In this document: piece after piece, positions 18,312-26,631 of the stretch
Layout: each line of letters begins with the position of its first letter
Position numbering within the stretch: position 1 is the first letter of the stretch
Assembly: GCA_963834705.1 (NCBI GenBank)
Contig: CAWICV010000012.1
Span: 1-64,000, forward strand
Source of the DNA: RYN-230 sp963834705
GTDB taxonomy: Bacteria; Actinomycetota; Actinomycetes; Streptosporangiales; Streptosporangiaceae
Reading direction: 5' to 3'
DNA: 64,000 nt
The notes under the pieces: model-generated
Databases searched by the model: none
Told to the model about the DNA's origin: nothing
What the model saw: the letters and a program-made list of their open reading frames with translations, nothing else
Program-made: the position numbers and the translations under genes

Positions 18312-18340
18312 GTGCCCGGTCCGTTGGTTGGACCGGGCAC
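18312..18340. terminator. Perfect 11-bp hairpin
   Basis: GTGCCCGGTCC, a 7-nt loop and GGACCGGGCAC form a perfect stem. It lies upstream of the amidohydrolase operon and next to the decayed TetR region, so it probably ended a transcript entering from the minus-strand side or is a relic of one. Confidence 0.65.
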
Positions 18341-18391
18341 CGCCGGTTACCGTGCGATTCCACGATCAGACACATCGCGGGCGGCGTGACG

Positions 18392-18535
18392 TCAGGAGCC
18401 GTTGTAATGCTCGCGGCTGCCTGACTTGGCCAGGCCGCGGCTGACCATGTAGCCGATGGTCAGCAGCACGATGTAGACCCAGGCCTTGTCGGCCCGGAAG
18501 TAATCGACGTGTGCGTGAGTGGTCCCCCCGGATCT
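18392..18535 (-). pseudogene. C-terminal remnant of a small membrane protein
   Basis: The frame encodes HAHVDYFRADKAWVYIVLLT, then GYMVSRGLAKSGSR, and a stop at 18392. One membrane helix and a polar tail are clear, but an in-frame stop at 18536-18538 precedes it and no start codon is available. It abuts, on the opposite strand, the broken TetR gene. Confidence 0.4.
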
Positions 18536-19023
18536 TCAGCGATGTCGCCATCAATCCGGCTGCCGCTGACTGGCGGCAGGAACTCCGCGACCTCGCCACC
18601 TCTTTCCGGGCCCTCGCCTCGCCCACCCGCACGCGGTGCCACTGCTGGTCACCCGGCCCCTCACCCGCCCCCTCGGGCAACGGCCACCAGTCACCTTGCG
18701 GCCCCTGGAAGACTTCCTCGAACTGCTCATCCGCGCCGGGTTCAGCCCGCCGACGCACTGCACGCCTACCGCCTGTTCTTCGGATTCCTGCACGGCCACA
18801 TCCTCGACGAACTGCAGGAACTCATCGACAACCCCGACGAGACCGACGACCTGCTCCGGCTCGGCCTGCACCGCCTCCCCTGCCGCGAATTCCCCAGCTA
18901 CGCGCCCTGGCCCCCGAACTCGCCAGCTACGACGGAGCCGCCCACCTCCAGCAGGGCGTCGAAATGATGATCACCGGCCTGCAATCCCACTTCCAGCCAG
19001 CCACACCAGCGATTACCACCTGA
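18536..19023 (+). pseudogene. Multiply frameshifted TetR-family C-terminal domain
   Basis: The reading DWRQELRDLATSFRALA continues in a second frame as VPLLVTRPLTRPLG and RPLEDFLELLIRAGFS, then in a third as ADALHAYRLFFGFLHGH and DELQELIDNPDETDDLL, and returns to the first frame for LRALAPELASYDGAAHL and GVEMMITGL. Together these form a TetR_C_1-type ligand-binding domain as in tetracycline-repressor relatives. Three or more frameshifts break it and the N-terminal DNA-binding domain is absent. The product would not be functional. Confidence 0.75.
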
Positions 19024-19110
19024 AACAGCCCAGCAACAGCATCCGTCTGCTCGTCGGCTGCGGGCACGGCCCACGGGGCTGTTCAGATCGATCCATCTGC
19101 ACTCGCCCGT

Positions 19111-19188
19111 GCTGGGGTGGCGGGCTCGCCGAAGCCGAGCAGATCGGCGGCTGGGGTGGCGGGCTCGCCGAAGCCGAGCAGATCGGCG
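19111..19188. repeat. Exact tandem duplication of a 39-bp unit
   Basis: Two identical 39-bp units at 19111-19149 and 19150-19188, each beginning GCTGGGGTGGCGGGCTCGCC. Because 39 is a multiple of three, any frame through it stays open. On the minus strand it reads ADLLGFGEPATPA twice after VLITARRA, which looks like the N-terminus of an excisionase/HTH protein, so the duplication may have damaged a small DNA-binding gene. Confidence 0.7.
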
Positions 19189-19324
19189 GCTCGGCGCGCG
19201 GTTATCAAGACCCCTTTGCGCTGTGTGGTAGTCACGGCTACTCGCCCTGTTGGACTGCGGACCGACCGTATGTTTATGCATCGGCGTGCTTCGGGAGAAC
19301 ATCCGAATCTGGCTCCCCTTTGTG

Positions 19325-20482
19325 TCAAGAGGCAGCTGTGATCGCTGTTCTAGGCTGGGGTGTGGCGGGTCCGGGAAGTGGCTTGTCCGAAGAGCCGACG
19401 TCTGGGGTTAGGTCGGTCACGCAGGATTGAAGAGCCGTCCCCGAGTGCCCTCCCGGGCCCGCCGCCCGGGTGGTGTCCTGGTCGTGGAGCATCTGCCGGT
19501 AGACGATGTTGGACAGGCGCCGTTTGAGGCAGCGCATGGCTTCCATCGAGGTCTTCCCGGCGGCTTTCCTGGCGTCGTAGTAGGCGCGTCCTTCGGTCTG
19601 GTTGCGCAGCTGGACGATGGCCATGATGTGCAGCGCCCGGTTGATCCGCCGGTTGCCGGCGCGGGAGAGCCGGTGGCGTTGCTGCTGGCCGGATGAGGCG
19701 TCCAGGGGGGCGGTGCCGTTCCAGGATGCGAAGTGGTCCCGGCTGGTGAACCGGTGGATGTTGCCGACGTCGGCCAGCAGCCGGGCTGCGCTGGAGGGGC
19801 CGATGCCGTGCAGCTGGAGCAGTGTGGAGCCCTGGGCCTCGACGAGGGCCTGGATCTCCTTCTGGCAGGTCCTGATCTTGCGGTCGATGCCTTCCAGCTC
19901 GGTGATCAGCTCGGCTGCGAGGCGGGTCTTGCCGACGATGTCGCGCGGCCTGATGGCCGCGATCAGGGTCCGGGCTTGTGCCGCGGACAGGAACTGCTTG
20001 GCCCCGCCGGGGAGCAGTTCGAGCAGCAGCCGGTGGATCCGGTTGATGGTCTGGGTCCGGGCCCGGCCCAGCTCGTCGCGCCGGTCGGCCAGCAGGCCCA
20101 GCACTACAAGGTCCGGGTCGACCTCGAGTATGACCAGGTTCGGGGACCGCAGCGCGGCCAGCGCGACTGAGTGCGCATCGACCGGGTCGGTCTTGCGGCC
20201 ATTGCCAGTAGCGAAGACCCTTACCTGCGCTGATAGCTTCGCGGGCACGTCCATGACGGTCTCGCCGTCAGCGACGAGCCGGTGCGCGATGTGCCTGCCG
20301 GCCCCGTTGCAGCCCTCGATCGCCCAGATGCGCTCATCGAACTTCCGCCCGGCCCTGAGCATCTGCGCATAGCCGGCCTTGTCAGTTCCGTACCGGGCCG
20401 CCGCCAGCACGCTGCCCCGCTCGTCGATCACCTCGATAGTCGCTGACCGCTTGTGCGGGTCCATGCCGATGATCACGCCCAT
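19325..20482 (-). mobile_element. IS110 family transposase, apparently intact
   Basis: A 385-residue DEDD transposase/recombinase. The N-terminal RuvC-like domain has IGMDPHK (D7), AIEGCNG (E) and KTDPVDA (paired D). A coiled-coil linker (LLADRRDELGRARTQTINRI) follows. The C-terminal Tnp domain carries LHGIGPSSAARLLADVG, the ASWNGTAPLDASSG block with the catalytic Ser, and the basic GNRRINRALH. The tail ending GSSDKPLPGPA is common in actinobacterial members. No frameshift is seen. IS110 elements lack terminal inverted repeats, so the ends cannot be placed by eye. Confidence 0.9.
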
Positions 20483-20747
20483 AGAGCCCTCCCCTTGCTG
20501 GCGGTGAAGCTGACCACAAGGAGGGCACCGCTACTTCGAGCTGGGCAAACCCCTTTTGAGCCTCTCCTCGCACGGCGCCCGGCGAGAACGCAAGCCAGAT
20601 GAGAGCCACACCAATGACACCAGTGGGCAGCCGCGAAATGCGAGCGTCTCGCCGGGCACCTGGACCGAGCCTGGCCCGGCACCGGTCCTAACACCAGTCT
20701 TAAGTAGCCGCGAATAGGTCAGTAGTGCGCCGAGGAAGTCGCCCTCG
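20483..20747 (-). ncRNA. Upstream non-coding region of IS110, candidate bridge-RNA locus
   Basis: About 265 bases upstream of the IS110 transposase hold no coding sequence. In IS110-group elements this side carries the structured bridge RNA that pairs with donor and target DNA. The position is right, but I have not verified the fold or the loops, so this is placement by family knowledge only. Confidence 0.35.
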
Positions 20748-20993
20748 TTAGAGCAGGCTGTCCACTTGATGTACTTCGCCGCAGGGAACGTCGAGCGCCG
20801 CGTGATGCCTGCGGACCGCATCTTCGTCTGGTGCCTCCAAGAGGCAGTAGACCTTGCCGTCGGCGTTGTGATACAGCTCAATCTGCCGCACGCCGAACTG
20901 ATCGCTAACGCCGTCCCGCGTTCCCTGGGCTATCTGCTCGATAGCCTCCGGCGAGAGCTTCAAGTCGTTGTGGTAGTCCATGAACCTGGGCAT
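20748..20993 (-). CDS. DUF4242 / SCO4226-like small protein
   Basis: An 81-residue protein starting MPRFMDYHNDLKLSPEAI, with GVRQIELYHNADGKVYCLL and DEDAVRRHHAALDVPCGEVH after it. This is the DUF4242 pattern; the family member SCO4226 binds nickel. Several His and a Cys in the C-terminal half are the likely ligands. ATG 20993 is preferred because AGGAGGGG lies 8 nt upstream; an ATG at 21056 is also in frame. It is intact in an otherwise decayed neighbourhood, next to IS110. Confidence 0.8.
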   Translation of the reverse strand: MPRFMDYHNDLKLSPEAIEQIAQGTRDGVSDQFGVRQIELYHNADGKVYCLLEAPDEDAVRRHHAALDVPCGEVHQVDSLL

Positions 20994-21287
20994 CTCAAAT
21001 CCCCTCCTGATCAGCCTGACCTGGCAACTCTGCTCCGGCGAGTGCCCCTTGTCCATAGCGTCGCACCAGAGGGCTGGACGGGACTCATGAACACTGGCAT
21101 CGCCACCTCACGCGCGGCTGTGCGCTGGCGGCAAGGGCGGCAACCCTGATGGCGATCTTCGGTTGGGGATGGCGCACACGCCTCCTACTCGAGACGCACT
21201 CTTCTGCCGCCTGGCGGTTGCTTGGTGGCATGTTCGGCGTGCAGCTGGATGCGCCTCGGGCTGCGACTGCCATGACAGACTGAGCTG

Positions 21288-21773
21288 GTGACTCAGTTCA
21301 GGCTTACTGGTGAGGTGAGTTCGGACGATCAGGCCGCCGTTGTCCCCGTGCTTGCCCAGATGCTCGGGCCTGGGGCGGTCACCGAGACCCCGGGCGGGCT
21401 GCATGTGGAGGGCGTCATGGACGGCGCAGACGCCCGGGAGGTGAACCTGCGGCTGCTGTCGGCCTTGCGGCGCGCAGAAAAGCGGACCCGCTTGCGGCGA
21501 CGCCGAGGTCTCGACGGCATGTTCATAGCTCCACATAGCGTCCTCCATTGCGGTTGCGTTGTCCGGCGATGGTTATCGACCTGCCGGGTGTGCCCGTCGC
21601 GCGCTGCCAGGCGCCGGGGTGCGGTGGCCAGCCTGATCGGGTGTTTCCCGCGGGCGTCATGCCCGCCAACGAGCCGCCCTTTCGCTGGACCTCGGGTCGG
21701 AGCATTCGCCCTCTGCTGCGGGCTTCGCCGAAGATCTGGGCGTCCGGCTCGACGTCGCGGTGCCCGGCACTAG
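21288..21773 (+). CDS. Hypothetical small protein, C-terminus possibly frameshifted
   Basis: GTG 21288 opens a 161-codon frame. The first ~70 residues (TQFRLTGEVSSDDQAAVVPV, then ADAREVNLRLLSALRRAEKR) look like a small actinobacterial protein with two beta-alpha units. After TRLRRRRGLDG the composition changes to Arg/Cys-rich sequence unlike a folded domain, so the true gene may have ended near 21550 and a frameshift extended it. The function is unknown. Confidence 0.45.
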   Translation: MTQFRLTGEVSSDDQAAVVPVLAQMLGPGAVTETPGGLHVEGVMDGADAREVNLRLLSALRRAEKRTRLRRRRGLDGMFIAPHSVLHCGCVVRRWLSTCRVCPSRAARRRGAVASLIGCFPRASCPPTSRPFAGPRVGAFALCCGLRRRSGRPARRRGARH

Positions 21774-22189
21774 GCCGACAGCGCGCAGAGCCGCTGCCTG
21801 GGCTCGTCGACCAGCTCGCGCAGCCGGAGGCCAAAGCCGGCCCGATCCAGTTCCTTGGTCGCGGCCTATCCAGATGCGCGAGTGCGCAGGAGCAGCCGAC
21901 AGCGTAGTCGTCCAGGCCCATCCGCACCTCACCACCGGAGCCCTCTGTCCTGCCGCCTCGGATGCGATCGCTGCGTCTGCTGCCTGTGGGTTCGCATGGC
22001 TCGACCGTATAAGGCAGAGTGGTCCACGAGTAGGTCCACTGTCATGCCAGGTACGTGGGCCACCTTAGCTGCCGATCCGCACCTCGACCTTGCCGGCACG
22101 CTCCCCTCGGCCTTCTCGGCCACGACATCCATATCGGGGTTCGGCCTCCAGGATCACCCACACCCGCCGCACAAACACCTGGTCACCGA
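21774..22189. other. Stretch without a recognisable gene
   Basis: About 400 bases with only shadow-like frames on both strands. No motif, RNA or hairpin stands out. Confidence 0.4.
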
Positions 22190-22520
22190 CGAGCACGTCC
22201 CGGATCACGATGGGACCGGCAGATGCGCCCGGACGATGAGGCCGCCCCCATCGCCCGGTTCGGCCCTGAGTGCGCCGGCCTGCTGGCCTGCCCGATCAGG
22301 TCGCCGATGACGGCGAACACGCTCGGCCGCCTCCCGGGGGCCGTCGGAGCCTACAGCGTTCTTGCCCCGTGAACATCAGCTCCATGAGGGCGGCGTCGCG
22401 GACCGCGAACCGCACGTAGACGGCCCGTATCCCGGCCGGTATCACAGCAAAGTACGAGGCGGAAAACAGCAGGTAAGCCGCATCCGTATCGGCCCCGGCC
22501 CGGCACGCCCGGCGGGCCAC
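22190..22520 (-). pseudogene. Remnant of a second TetR/AcrR regulator (WHG-like domain)
   Basis: On the minus strand the string AVYVRFAVRDAALMELMFTG matches the end of helix 7 and the start of helix 8 of a TetR ligand domain. In shifted frames it continues as GSDGPREAAERV, FAVIGDLIGQA and QAGALRAEPGDGG, the order expected for the same domain. At least two frameshifts are needed to connect them, and no DNA-binding domain is seen upstream. Confidence 0.55.
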
Positions 22521-22852
22521 TGATAGGGGCCGGGCCGCTGGTGCGGGAATCCGCCCGGCATTTCCTGGAACCAACAGCGAGTTTGCTGCACGCCGTGAGA
22601 AGAACTCCCGGACGGCGGGCAAGATGCCCGGCCACGCCGTCCGGGTTCCACGTTGCTGGGCGACCCCGGCCATTGTGCATTCCGGCCCGGGGCTGACACG
22701 AATCACCCGGCCGCGAAGACCGGCCGCAGAAGGACGCTGCCAGCCGATCCCGGCACCCGGCCACCGATCCCACGCGACGCTGGCGTCCTGTGCCCGCCCT
22801 CCTGAGTGCCCATCCGCGCGGGCCTGGCGCCCCAGGCCAGATGAGATCCACT
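22521..22852. other. Stretch between the TetR remnant and the IS1380 fragment
   Basis: About 330 bases. It may hold the missing 5' part of the TetR remnant, but I see no alignable motif. Confidence 0.35.
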
Positions 22853-22884
22853 GCCAGCAGGGATCACGGACCGTGACGGCGGCT
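22853..22884. repeat. 32-bp repeat, copy 1
   Basis: GCCAGCAGGGATCACGGACC and the following 12 bases recur at 24029-24060 with 2-3 differences, same orientation. This copy coincides with the point where the IS1380 transposase reading ends, so it may be the end of the element. Confidence 0.6.
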
Positions 22885-23484
22885 CCACCGGGCTCCGCCG
22901 CGCAGCCGGGTGGCGGCGATCACCGGTGCGCCCAGCGGAGTGCTGATTGTGGCGGCCAGCGCGTTCAGCCCGCGGACCAGCAGGCTCTTGCCCTGGATCT
23001 TGGTATGCCCGAACGCGGCGCCCTGCTTCTGGTGGCCGTAGACCCGCTTTTGCTGCGAATCGATATCGACGAACGCCAGCGTCTGCTTACCGGGCAGCAG
23101 CGGCGCGCAGCGCGCTAGCTCAGCCAGCATCAGCCGGCTCACCTTCCGCAGCTGCAACACGTTCCCCCAGGTAAACGAGCGCAGGAACGAGCCCAGCGTG
23201 GACGGTGCCCGGATCCCGCCGAACAGCGCCGGCATCGCGCCATGCCGCACCAAGTCCAGGTCGTCGATACTGTCCGCCCCGCCGGTCATCCCGGCGACGA
23301 TCCCGGGCACCTTGACCTGGGCGTTCACCCCGCACGGCGGGGCGATACGTACATTCGCCTCTACCAGCTCCGCCAGGCCCGCCCGCTGCGCCAGCGCCAT
23401 CACCGGCACCAGGCCAGCCCGCGACACCAGATTCGGGTCATCGAACGTCGCGTGGATCTTCGGCAGATCATGCAACAATCGCAC
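22864..23484 (-). pseudogene. Truncated IS1380 family transposase
   Basis: The 206 residues match the N-terminal half of an IS1380 transposase: MRLLHDLPKIHATFDDPNLV, LVPVMALAQRAGLAELV, VAGMTGGADSIDDLDLVRHG, IRAPSTLGSFLRSFTWG, the FVDIDSQQKRVYG block, then GLNALAATISTPLGAPVIAA. Full proteins run to about 450-480 residues, so more than half is missing, including the late catalytic residues. The reading ends in LRGGARWSRRHGP, which leaves the family consensus at the 32-bp repeat. Confidence 0.82.
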
Positions 23485-24290
23485 TTGCGAGGTGTCCTCT
23501 CGGCCAGGAACGTGGAAGCTTCAGCAACTCCCATCGTCCCAGTTCAGAGGGCACCTTTCGCGTCGAACGCGCGGTGGATCGAGGCTTAGGTCTTCGTCGG
23601 TCGGCGCCGATGTGAGGTCAAGAGCTGTGGCCAGCTCATCTCGGCCCGCGCAGTACCGGGCGATGGCTGGCTGATCCTGGGAGACCAGCACATGGACCTC
23701 ACCAGGAGCCGGCGCATCCTGATCCGGCTCGGCCCCATGCCCGGACCGCGGTCCCGGTGTAGATCGAGAACCAGCTCGCCGTGGTGATGCAGGAGGGTCC
23801 GCACGCCGGGCGCCTCAACCCGTTCCGGTCCCGAGGGTTCTGCTCAACTGGCCTCGGGGGATTCCCGGCCCGGGTATTCACAGCAGAGCACTATCTGGTG
23901 CGCATTCCGCGATACCCACATTCCGGCACAAGGGATGCTGCTCAATAACGCGGGCGAGCCCAGCTTGAAGGTCCGGTGGTGGTAGGGCAGGTACCGGGTA
24001 GCGTGCAAGCAACCGGTTTGTGTCCAACGCCAGCAGGGATCACCGACCGTGACGGCCGCTTCCCGCCGGACTCCGGGCACGGCTAACGTGAATTTCGTCC
24101 ACCGCATCTATACCTTGGCCGGCCATGGCCCGGACCTCCGGCCATGGTGGTCTAGACCTTCCGGCAGCGGCGTTCGCTCCATGTTGGCTCGGATGTCGCG
24201 GTACGCCCCGGCAGCAGGCGGCACCGCGCGGCACCGGCCTCTCCCGGTTTGCCGTACAGCCCGGCACGTCATAGCATGGCCCGGCACCAC
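23485..24290. other. Non-coding stretch between IS1380 remnant and tRNA
   Basis: About 800 bases. It holds the upstream end of the IS1380 remnant and copy 2 of the 32-bp repeat. Other frames show no domain. It appears to be degraded insertion-sequence DNA. Confidence 0.45.
24029..24060. repeat. 32-bp repeat, copy 2
   Basis: Near-identical to 22853-22884. With copy 1 it brackets the IS1380 fragment and its upstream DNA. Confidence 0.6.
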
Positions 24291-24366
24291 GCGCCGCTAG
24301 CTCAACTGGCAGAGCAGCAGACTCTTAATCTGCGGGTTCGGGGTTCGAGTCCCTGGCGGCGCACCA
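24291..24366 (+). tRNA. tRNA-Lys (anticodon CTT)
   Basis: The acceptor stem GCGCCGC pairs with GCGGCGC (24356-24362). The D-arm is TAGCTCAACTGGCAGAGC. The anticodon stem GCAGA/TCTGC encloses CTCTTAA, giving anticodon CTT. The T-arm is CGGGG-TTCGAGT-CCCTG. The discriminator A is followed by an encoded CCA. The integrase remnant starts about 80 bp downstream with its 3' end facing the tRNA, so this tRNA is the probable integration site of the AICE remnant. Confidence 0.97.
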
Positions 24367-24448
24367 GCTCCCGCCCAGATCACAGGCAGCCGGCCACGCG
24401 CACCGGCTGCCTGTTTCCATGAGTGAGCAGCAATGCGAGCAGCAACGG

Positions 24449-25661
24449 CTACCACTCGTCGTCCTCCTGGCCGTCGTCCAGCTTCGCTGTGCCGGGCTCG
24501 TCAGCCTGGTCCTCATCGTCCTGCCAGAGTGTCTCGGCGATCCGGTCGGCTGTCTCGCGGGAAACCTCCGGCACCACGTGGCTGTAGGTGTTCATCGGAG
24601 CGCGATCTGGCTGTGACCGAGGATCTCCATGACCACCCGGGCCGGCACACCCTGAGCGACCAGAAGACTGGCCGCCGTGTGCCGCAGATCATGCAGCCGG
24701 ACCGGAGGCAGGGCCGCCTTGCCGAGCAGCTTCTTGAACTCGCGGTAGTCGTTCCGCGGATCGACCGGCGTACCGACTGGCGTGGTGAATACGCAAGGAC
24801 TACCCCGCCACAGCGAGCCCGCGGTAATGCGCTCCTTGTCCTGCCGCTCCTAGTGGTCCTCCAGGGCGCGCACGAGCTGGACCGGGAGCGGGATCGTCCG
24901 CCCTTGACCGGGCAGTCTTCGGCGCGGTGAACACCAGGCCGCCGCCGCGTTGGCGCTGCAAGGCTCGGCGGACACGCAGGACCCGGGCCGGAACATCTAC
25001 GTCCTCCCACCACAGGCCAAGCGCCTCGCCCTGCCGCAGCCCTAGAGCGAGGGCCGACCAGCCACCGCGCCGCCATCCGATCATCCTCGGCAACCCTGAT
25101 CAGCCGCCGCGCCTGAGCCGCCGACAGCGGGATGACCTCATGCTGCTCGGCCTTGGGAGCATCGACCAGGGTCGCAGGGTTGACCGCGATCAACTGCCAC
25201 CTGACGGCCACGTTCAGGGCGCGGCGGATCACCGCGTGGATGTGCCGGACGCTGGATCCCGACAGACCCTCGGCAGCCTTCGCGTTATAGAGCTCCACCA
25301 GATGTGCCGGGCGCAGCTTGTCCAGCCGATGACGGCCGATTGCCGGAAGAATGTGCCGGGAGATATCGACCGAGTACAGATCGAACGTGCGCGGCCGCAG
25401 CGTCGGCCTGGCGACCTGGTCGAGATACGTGGCGAACCACTCCCCCACCGTCATACTGCCGGTCGTGACGAGCTGCCCCCGGCGATGCGCCTCCAGAAGA
25501 CGGCGGATCTCGACTGCCACCTCGGCACGGGTACGGCGAGTGACGTACTTGCGGTGCGGCTTACCGTCGCGGTAGCCGAGGAAGACCGAGCCGCGCCACC
25601 GGCCGTTGGGAAGCTGGTAGATCGAGCCCTCACCGTTGCCCCGCCGACCTGAGCGCTTCAT
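24449..25661 (-). pseudogene. Broken AICE-type tyrosine integrase
   Basis: The first ~190 residues are intact: GEGSIYQLPNGRWRGSVFLG (Arm-type DNA-binding), SMTVGEWFATYLDQV and the core-binding domain to QARRLIRVAEDDRMAARW. The catalytic part is then spread over frames: ALALGLRQGEALGLWWEDV, then LPVQLVRALEDH followed by a TAG, then GTPVDPRNDYREFKKLLGK, LHDLRHTAASLLVAQGV and MEILGHSQIAL, and after one more shift MNTYSHVVPEVSRETADRIA. At least three frameshifts and one stop make it non-functional. It closely follows pSAM2-type integrases and ends about 80 bp from tRNA-Lys. Confidence 0.88.
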
Positions 25662-25897
25662 GCCGCGTCCCGTTCGAGTGCGGCGACGAACTCGGTGAGG
25701 GTGCTTGCCGAAATCCGGCGCGAGCCGCCGGTCTTGACCGACCGGAGCGCTCCCGAGCGCATCAGCTCATACACCTTGCTCCGGCCCACGCGCAGCGCCC
25801 CGGCGGCTTTCTCCGGGGTCAGCAACAGCGTGACGGGCACCAGGCTGGAAGGCGGCGATGCCATGCCCGTGCCTCCTCCGTGCTCGTTGGTACTCAC
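25658..25897 (-). CDS. Excisionase / helix-turn-helix protein of the AICE
   Basis: A 79-residue MerR-like HTH protein: LLLTPEKAAGALRVGRSKVY, ELMRSGALRSVKTGGSRRIS and TLTEFVAALE. This is the excisionase-family pattern. Its stop overlaps the start of the broken integrase by 4 nt (ATGA), the usual xis-int coupling. The gene itself is intact although its partner is dead. Confidence 0.85.
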   Translation of the reverse strand: MSTNEHGGGTGMASPPSSLVPVTLLLTPEKAAGALRVGRSKVYELMRSGALRSVKTGGSRRISASTLTEFVAALERDAA

Positions 25898-25929
25898 GCC
25901 GCCTCCTGGGGTGGAGCTTGGACAGGTTC

Positions 25930-26403
25930 CTAGGCTCGTCGTCTGGCTTCGGCGAGGGTGTTTTCCCAGTGGAGGCGGTCAGCGACGGCGTGCAGAAGCC
26001 GTCTGGCAGGTGGCATGTAGTCATGGTCGTCCGGGGTGACGATCTCCCAGCGGTAGCGGGCGGGGTCGGCTACCGGAAGGCCGAGGGTCTCGGTGAGCCA
26101 GTCCTTACGGTCGCCGCGGTGGTCGGCGAGTGTCTTGCCCGACCACTTGCGGGAAACCAGAACGCGGCGGCCTGCGTATCCGAGGTGCTCGCGGCGGTGA
26201 GCCTTGCCCCTGCACTGGCCGGGCACCTGGCCGGGCCTGGGATCCTTGGGAGCGATGCCGTAGCGCAGCCAGTTCTCGCAGGTCGGCGAACACGGCTCGT
26301 ACCGCAGCGCGTCGGCGAGCCGTTCGGTGCGCGCCTGCTGGGCGCCGGTGTCGGGGTGGTGGCAGTCGGCGAGCTGCTTGGTCAGGTACTGGGGCGCGTT
26401 CAC
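25930..26403 (-). pseudogene. C-terminal fragment of a RepSA-type replication initiator
   Basis: The reading YLTKQLADCHHPDT, RLADALRYEPCSPTCENWLR, then GKAHRREHLGYAGRRVLVSR and KWSGKTLADHRGDRKDWL matches the C-terminal ~155 residues of the RepSA initiator of pSAM2-like elements. The N-terminal two thirds, including the nickase/initiator core, are missing; the break is at about 26397. Position and orientation (rep-xis-int-tRNA) fit a 5'-deleted AICE. Confidence 0.8.
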
Positions 26404-26560
26404 CGCCCGCGGCGCGCCCGAGGCCAGCGGCCAGCCGCGCTGGCCGGGCTACAGCAGCGGCCGGCTGATGTCGCTGCGCCCTGGCGGCCAGACCCGGACC
26501 ATCACGGCCGGCACGTTCGCGGCCGAGCACCAGTGCGGGTTCTGGGACGCTGCGGGCTAG
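26404..26560 (+). pseudogene. 3' fragment of an unidentified gene at the AICE break
   Basis: The plus frame reads PRWPGYSSGRLMSLRPGGQT then TAGTFAAEHQCGFWDAAG and a stop. It begins right where the RepSA fragment ends, so it may be the tail of a chromosomal gene cut by the deletion. I do not recognise the family. Confidence 0.3.
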
Positions 26561-26631
26561 GCCTTAGCCGAGGTCGTGGTCGCGGGGGTACTGGATGGCG
26601 GCGGCGCGGCCGGCCGGCCCGGTCTCCCGGT

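Noticed and set aside
19111..19188. The 39-bp tandem duplication as a CRISPR array
   Set aside because: Only two units with no spacer, so it is a simple duplication. No other regularly spaced repeats or cas genes were seen in the window.
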